NCBI GenBank assembly: GCA_950295325.1
Contig: OX485805.1
Span: forward strand, 6,388,501 to 6,452,500
Source of the DNA: Polytrichum commune
Lineage: Eukaryota > Streptophyta > Polytrichopsida > Polytrichales > Polytrichaceae
Length of the DNA: 64,000 nt
Reading direction: 5' to 3'
Position numbers and translations under genes: made by a program. Of the stretch, positions 61,461 to 64,000 are shown piece after piece. Numbering within the stretch: the stretch's first letter is position 1; each line of letters opens with the position of its first letter. Under the pieces are notes generated by a model, which was not told the DNA's origin, did not search any database, and was given only the letters and a program-made list of their open reading frames with translations.

Positions 61461-61795
61461 GGTAAGTGGACCTAAAACAGACACTTTAAGCTCTGCACCC
61501 ACTTCTTCTAGGATGTGATTAGCAAAACCAAATCAAGGTGGTAGCTATTGTCTTTATAAGTTTCGGACTTCATAATGAACATCTTATTTTTAATCAGAGT
61601 AGAGAATCTCTTTCTTCTGACATAATCATATAGGTCACCCAATTGTGTTGACTAGTTTAAGAAAATTGAGCACGTACTCTAATCTCTTTTAAATACATGT
61701 CTTTTTGATGTATGTTCCCAGATCCACAGCTAACCACACACCACTCAAATATAGGTGCTTGATTGAGAAAAGTAACCAGATTATGTCTGCTAATT
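61461..61795 (+). mobile_element. GGTATGTGGG-group MITE in pseudogene intron 5
   Basis: Starts GGTAAGTGGACCTAAAACAG, then CTGCACCCACTTCTTCTAGG, TCTCTTTTAAATACATGTC, CACACCACTCAAATATAGG and TGCTTGATTGAGAAAAGTAA, with all blocks in family order. Confidence 0.75.
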
Positions 61796-62154
61796 AGCTT
61801 ACTGTAATTTTACAACTGCACAACTATTTGCTCGGAAATCCTGATTAGAAATTTTTTACAGTGAAACGTTCGTCCTTGTGCAAGAAGAACTGGAGCTCCA
61901 GCATACTTGTTGTCCCAGGTCAAGGCCTTTACTGAAGTCGTCTCCACCAAGATTGGCACCGTTTTATCCAAGGTACTTAAGTTAGCCATCGTCACCAGTT
62001 GCTTTGTACAGCCATGAAGCACCCCACACTAGTTCATCCTAGAATGATCAAATAGCCGCACCATGCTCCAGTAAAAGCAGCCACCACTCAGCACAGATTT
62101 TAAATTCATTATGAGTCCACAATATTTCTTGAGGTCTGTGATTAATCTTCAAAC

Positions 62155-62242
62155 CCAGGGTTTAGTTCTTGAGTCCTGTGATTACTCTTCAACCCTAGGG
62201 TTTAAGGTTTAACGTTCAGAGTTTTAAGGTTTAGGGTTCGAA
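62155..62242. repeat. Cluster of plant telomere-like motifs
   Basis: CAGGGTTTAG, CCCTAGGGTTTAAGGTTTAA and TTAAGGTTTAGGGTTCG contain several copies or variants of TTTAGGG within 90 bases. They are interspersed rather than tandem, so this is not a true telomere. Confidence 0.5.
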
Positions 62243-62985
62243 TACAATTTCACTGATGCTAATTATAAGAGTTTAGAAATCGAAGTGCTTACATTATAAC
62301 CGGAGTAGGAGCATCAGAATGGGGGGCAGACTACTCCTGCAATGGGATCACTATATCTCCCTCAGTATCGATTCGCAAATGCAAATAACTGGAGAAAACC
62401 AACGCACAGAACTGGGTTACATACTCGAGGTCAGGAAATGACTCAAATTCACAGTGAATGAAAGGATCATGCAGAGTCGAAGTGATCTGGGAAGACAACA
62501 TCACATACCTGGACTAAATTCATGCATCAACATCACTCACATTGCTTCAAGGATCACCTCAAACTACACTTGGAGCATTTATTCATCAATGCGTACCAAA
62601 CATAGAGTTCCAATTTCTAATATTGTGTTTCAATAAATATACCATAGTTGCAAGACCTAAATGTCTAAATTCTGAGTTGCATCATTGTTGAATAAACCAT
62701 TACCTCAATCTTGAGTTAGCAATACGTAATCCAGTTGCACATTGAGAACTATGTTATTTCAGTATGTTATGCCACCATCATACCTGCTTGGCAACAACTA
62801 GGAGCCTGGCAGAATAGGCTCCATCAATGCTGTTGAAATGCCAAAGAATATGCAGCAGAAGCAGCCGCAGTTCCTCCAGCAACATCGGATCCAGAATTTG
62901 CTGGCATCTCCCTTGAAGCCCATGCATTGGGTGTCCATGTCCTCCTGGGTTGCAAAGTTTAAGTCATAATAAACACATAAGGATT

Positions 62986-64000
62986 TTTCATAATCATAGT
63001 TAAATCTAGGGAGGCTAATGCTTCATCATAGATTTGCTAATGCAATAAAAGTTTCATTGAAACAAATTTGATTGGTAAAAGTTGGAGAACATGAAAACTA
63101 ACCAAATAACGCCCACAACCTTACATTAATAACCTAAAAACTCTAAGATTGATTCTTGACAAGATTACCATGATTTATATATACTTAAAACCATCAAACA
63201 ATTAGACAGGGATGCAAACAGGTGCTCAAGCCTTGATGAAGATCATACAACAAAAGTATAATATTACTGAAAATGAGTTGCCTTCATTGGCTCTCAATTC
63301 TCTTGAAGTAGATTGACATGGAATTAAACCAAATGACACAATTATTTCTTCCACATGGTTCTACAAATCCTAGCTCATGTGTTTGTGAAGTCCTACAATA
63401 TTCTCCAAGATTTAGTGTCAACAATTCTATTTGTCTTGTTCAATACTAATTGTAAACCATCTGTCTAGTGTCACTAACACTAAATGTAAACCTAACATTG
63501 TTTGTTATTTCATGCTATTTCATTGTTTTTTGTAATTATTGTCATTACTAAGTGGATTTTCATACAAAGTGCAATCATCCATGACAGTATGTCATTACTG
63601 AAATGTAAAGATACAATATTTATCAACCTTCATAAGTATTTCATTACAGAAATCAAAGTTGGGATAAAAGTATTTTTATTCATGAGTGTCATCAGATAAC
63701 TTATCACAGTGACATAAAATACCATATGACACTAAATACAAGATTTAGTGTAATATTTATCACAGGCTAGGGGCCCTCAAGTTCACCCCCCAATATCTAG
63801 GATAACATTAGATATCAGAGTTGATCAGAGAGATTAATTCTTAAAAAGGTTATGAAGTTGATTGATTTTAACCCATTCAAGATGATTATTTTACTCGACT
63901 AGTCATGATCTTGCTCATTGCTGCAAATAATCTTTAGACTATATAGCAGATGCAAACTGTGATGATCTGAAGACTACATTAGATGCAAATTAAAGTGTGA
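62986..64000. other. Region beyond the pseudogene, no gene seen
   Basis: 62986-63120 is a fragment of the GGTATGTGGG MITE group (GCTTCATCATAGATTTGCTA, ATGCAATAAAAGTTTCATTG, AACGCCCACAA). The rest is AT-rich. I looked for minus-strand GH9 exon 2 features ([15 protein letters not shown]) and saw none. Confidence 0.55.

Larger units (their letters stand above)
60140..62985 (-). pseudogene. Decayed GH9 endoglucanase paralogue, exons 3-8
   Basis: Minus-strand counterparts of exons 3-8 of the intact GH9 gene lie in order: exon 3 (62985-62784), 4 (62388-62293), 5 (62038-61876), 6 (61428-61314), 7 (61156-60993) and 8 (60460 to about 60140). Exons 6 (115 nt) and 7 (164 nt) keep exactly the lengths, phases and splice sites of the intact gene and are fully open. 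The others are broken. Exon 3 is frame-shifted. Exon 4 has CGA changed to TGA and a second stop. Exon 5 has two TAA stops, a 2-nt loss and a dead donor (GG for GT). Exon 8 has a dead acceptor (TG for AG), a frameshift near the HHR motif (HCR here) and TAG replacing the Tyr of TTYINAP at 60187. Two MITEs sit in its introns. Exons 1-2 were not found up to 64000; they lie beyond the window or are lost. Confidence 0.9.

Noticed and set aside
62155-62242. Chromosome end or interstitial telomere array
   Set aside because: TTTAGGG motifs are scattered and imperfect, not tandem.
1-64000. CRISPR array, operon or phage island
   Set aside because: Spliced genes, a eukaryotic tRNA and plant protein families show a nuclear plant genome; no regularly spaced short direct repeats were seen.

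Overview
This is a nuclear segment of a land plant. Genes are split by many short GT-AG introns, a eukaryotic tRNA gene is present, and three plant protein families are recognisable: an AUX1/LAX auxin permease, a six-blade kelch protein and a GH9 endoglucanase. Genes are far apart in AT-rich DNA full of small DNA-transposon derivatives. Together with transposase remnants of a type I associate with seed-free plants, this makes a bryophyte or lycophyte plausible. The species cannot be fixed from the sequence. No operons, CRISPR arrays, phage or bacterial genes are present.

Layout. 1-912: the 3' end of an unknown gene, two exons. 913-8400: gene-poor DNA with repeats. 8430-11215: a decayed DNA-transposon transposase. 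14392-14750: a remnant of a pogo/Tigger-like transposase tail. 16268-23182 (+): a complete 8-exon AUX1/LAX gene of 492 aa whose introns 5-7 carry several MITEs or fragments. 23183-37430: a long gene-poor stretch with a large foldback element (25672-26105) and a Tourist-like MITE (36667-36804). 37431-40688 (+): a complete 3-exon kelch gene of 329 aa whose first intron is built of degenerate tandem repeats. 42056-42129 (-): tRNA-Val(AAC). 44906-45942: a 1,037-bp pogo-like element with terminal inverted repeats, a TA target duplication and a leftover transposase C-terminus. 45943-51900: gene-poor. 52084-58835 (+): a complete 8-exon secreted GH9 endoglucanase of 506 aa with a TATA box upstream and a perfectly bounded 409-bp MITE in intron 4. 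60140-62985 (-): a decayed GH9 paralogue, exons 3-8, placed tail-to-tail with the intact gene.

The intact genes do not form a pathway: auxin uptake, a cytosolic beta-propeller and wall-glucan hydrolysis are independent jobs. What unites the window is transposon biology. At least six MITE or foldback families can be drawn from the sequence, several with clean inverted repeats and target-site duplications, and copies lie in introns of all three intact genes. I did not find a convincing new multi-gene system. The best leads are the foldback elements, the internally deleted pogo element, the inverted GH9 gene/pseudogene pair and the unknown gene at the left edge. Exon boundaries were worked out by hand from reading frame, splice consensus and family similarity; no alignment or database search was run.
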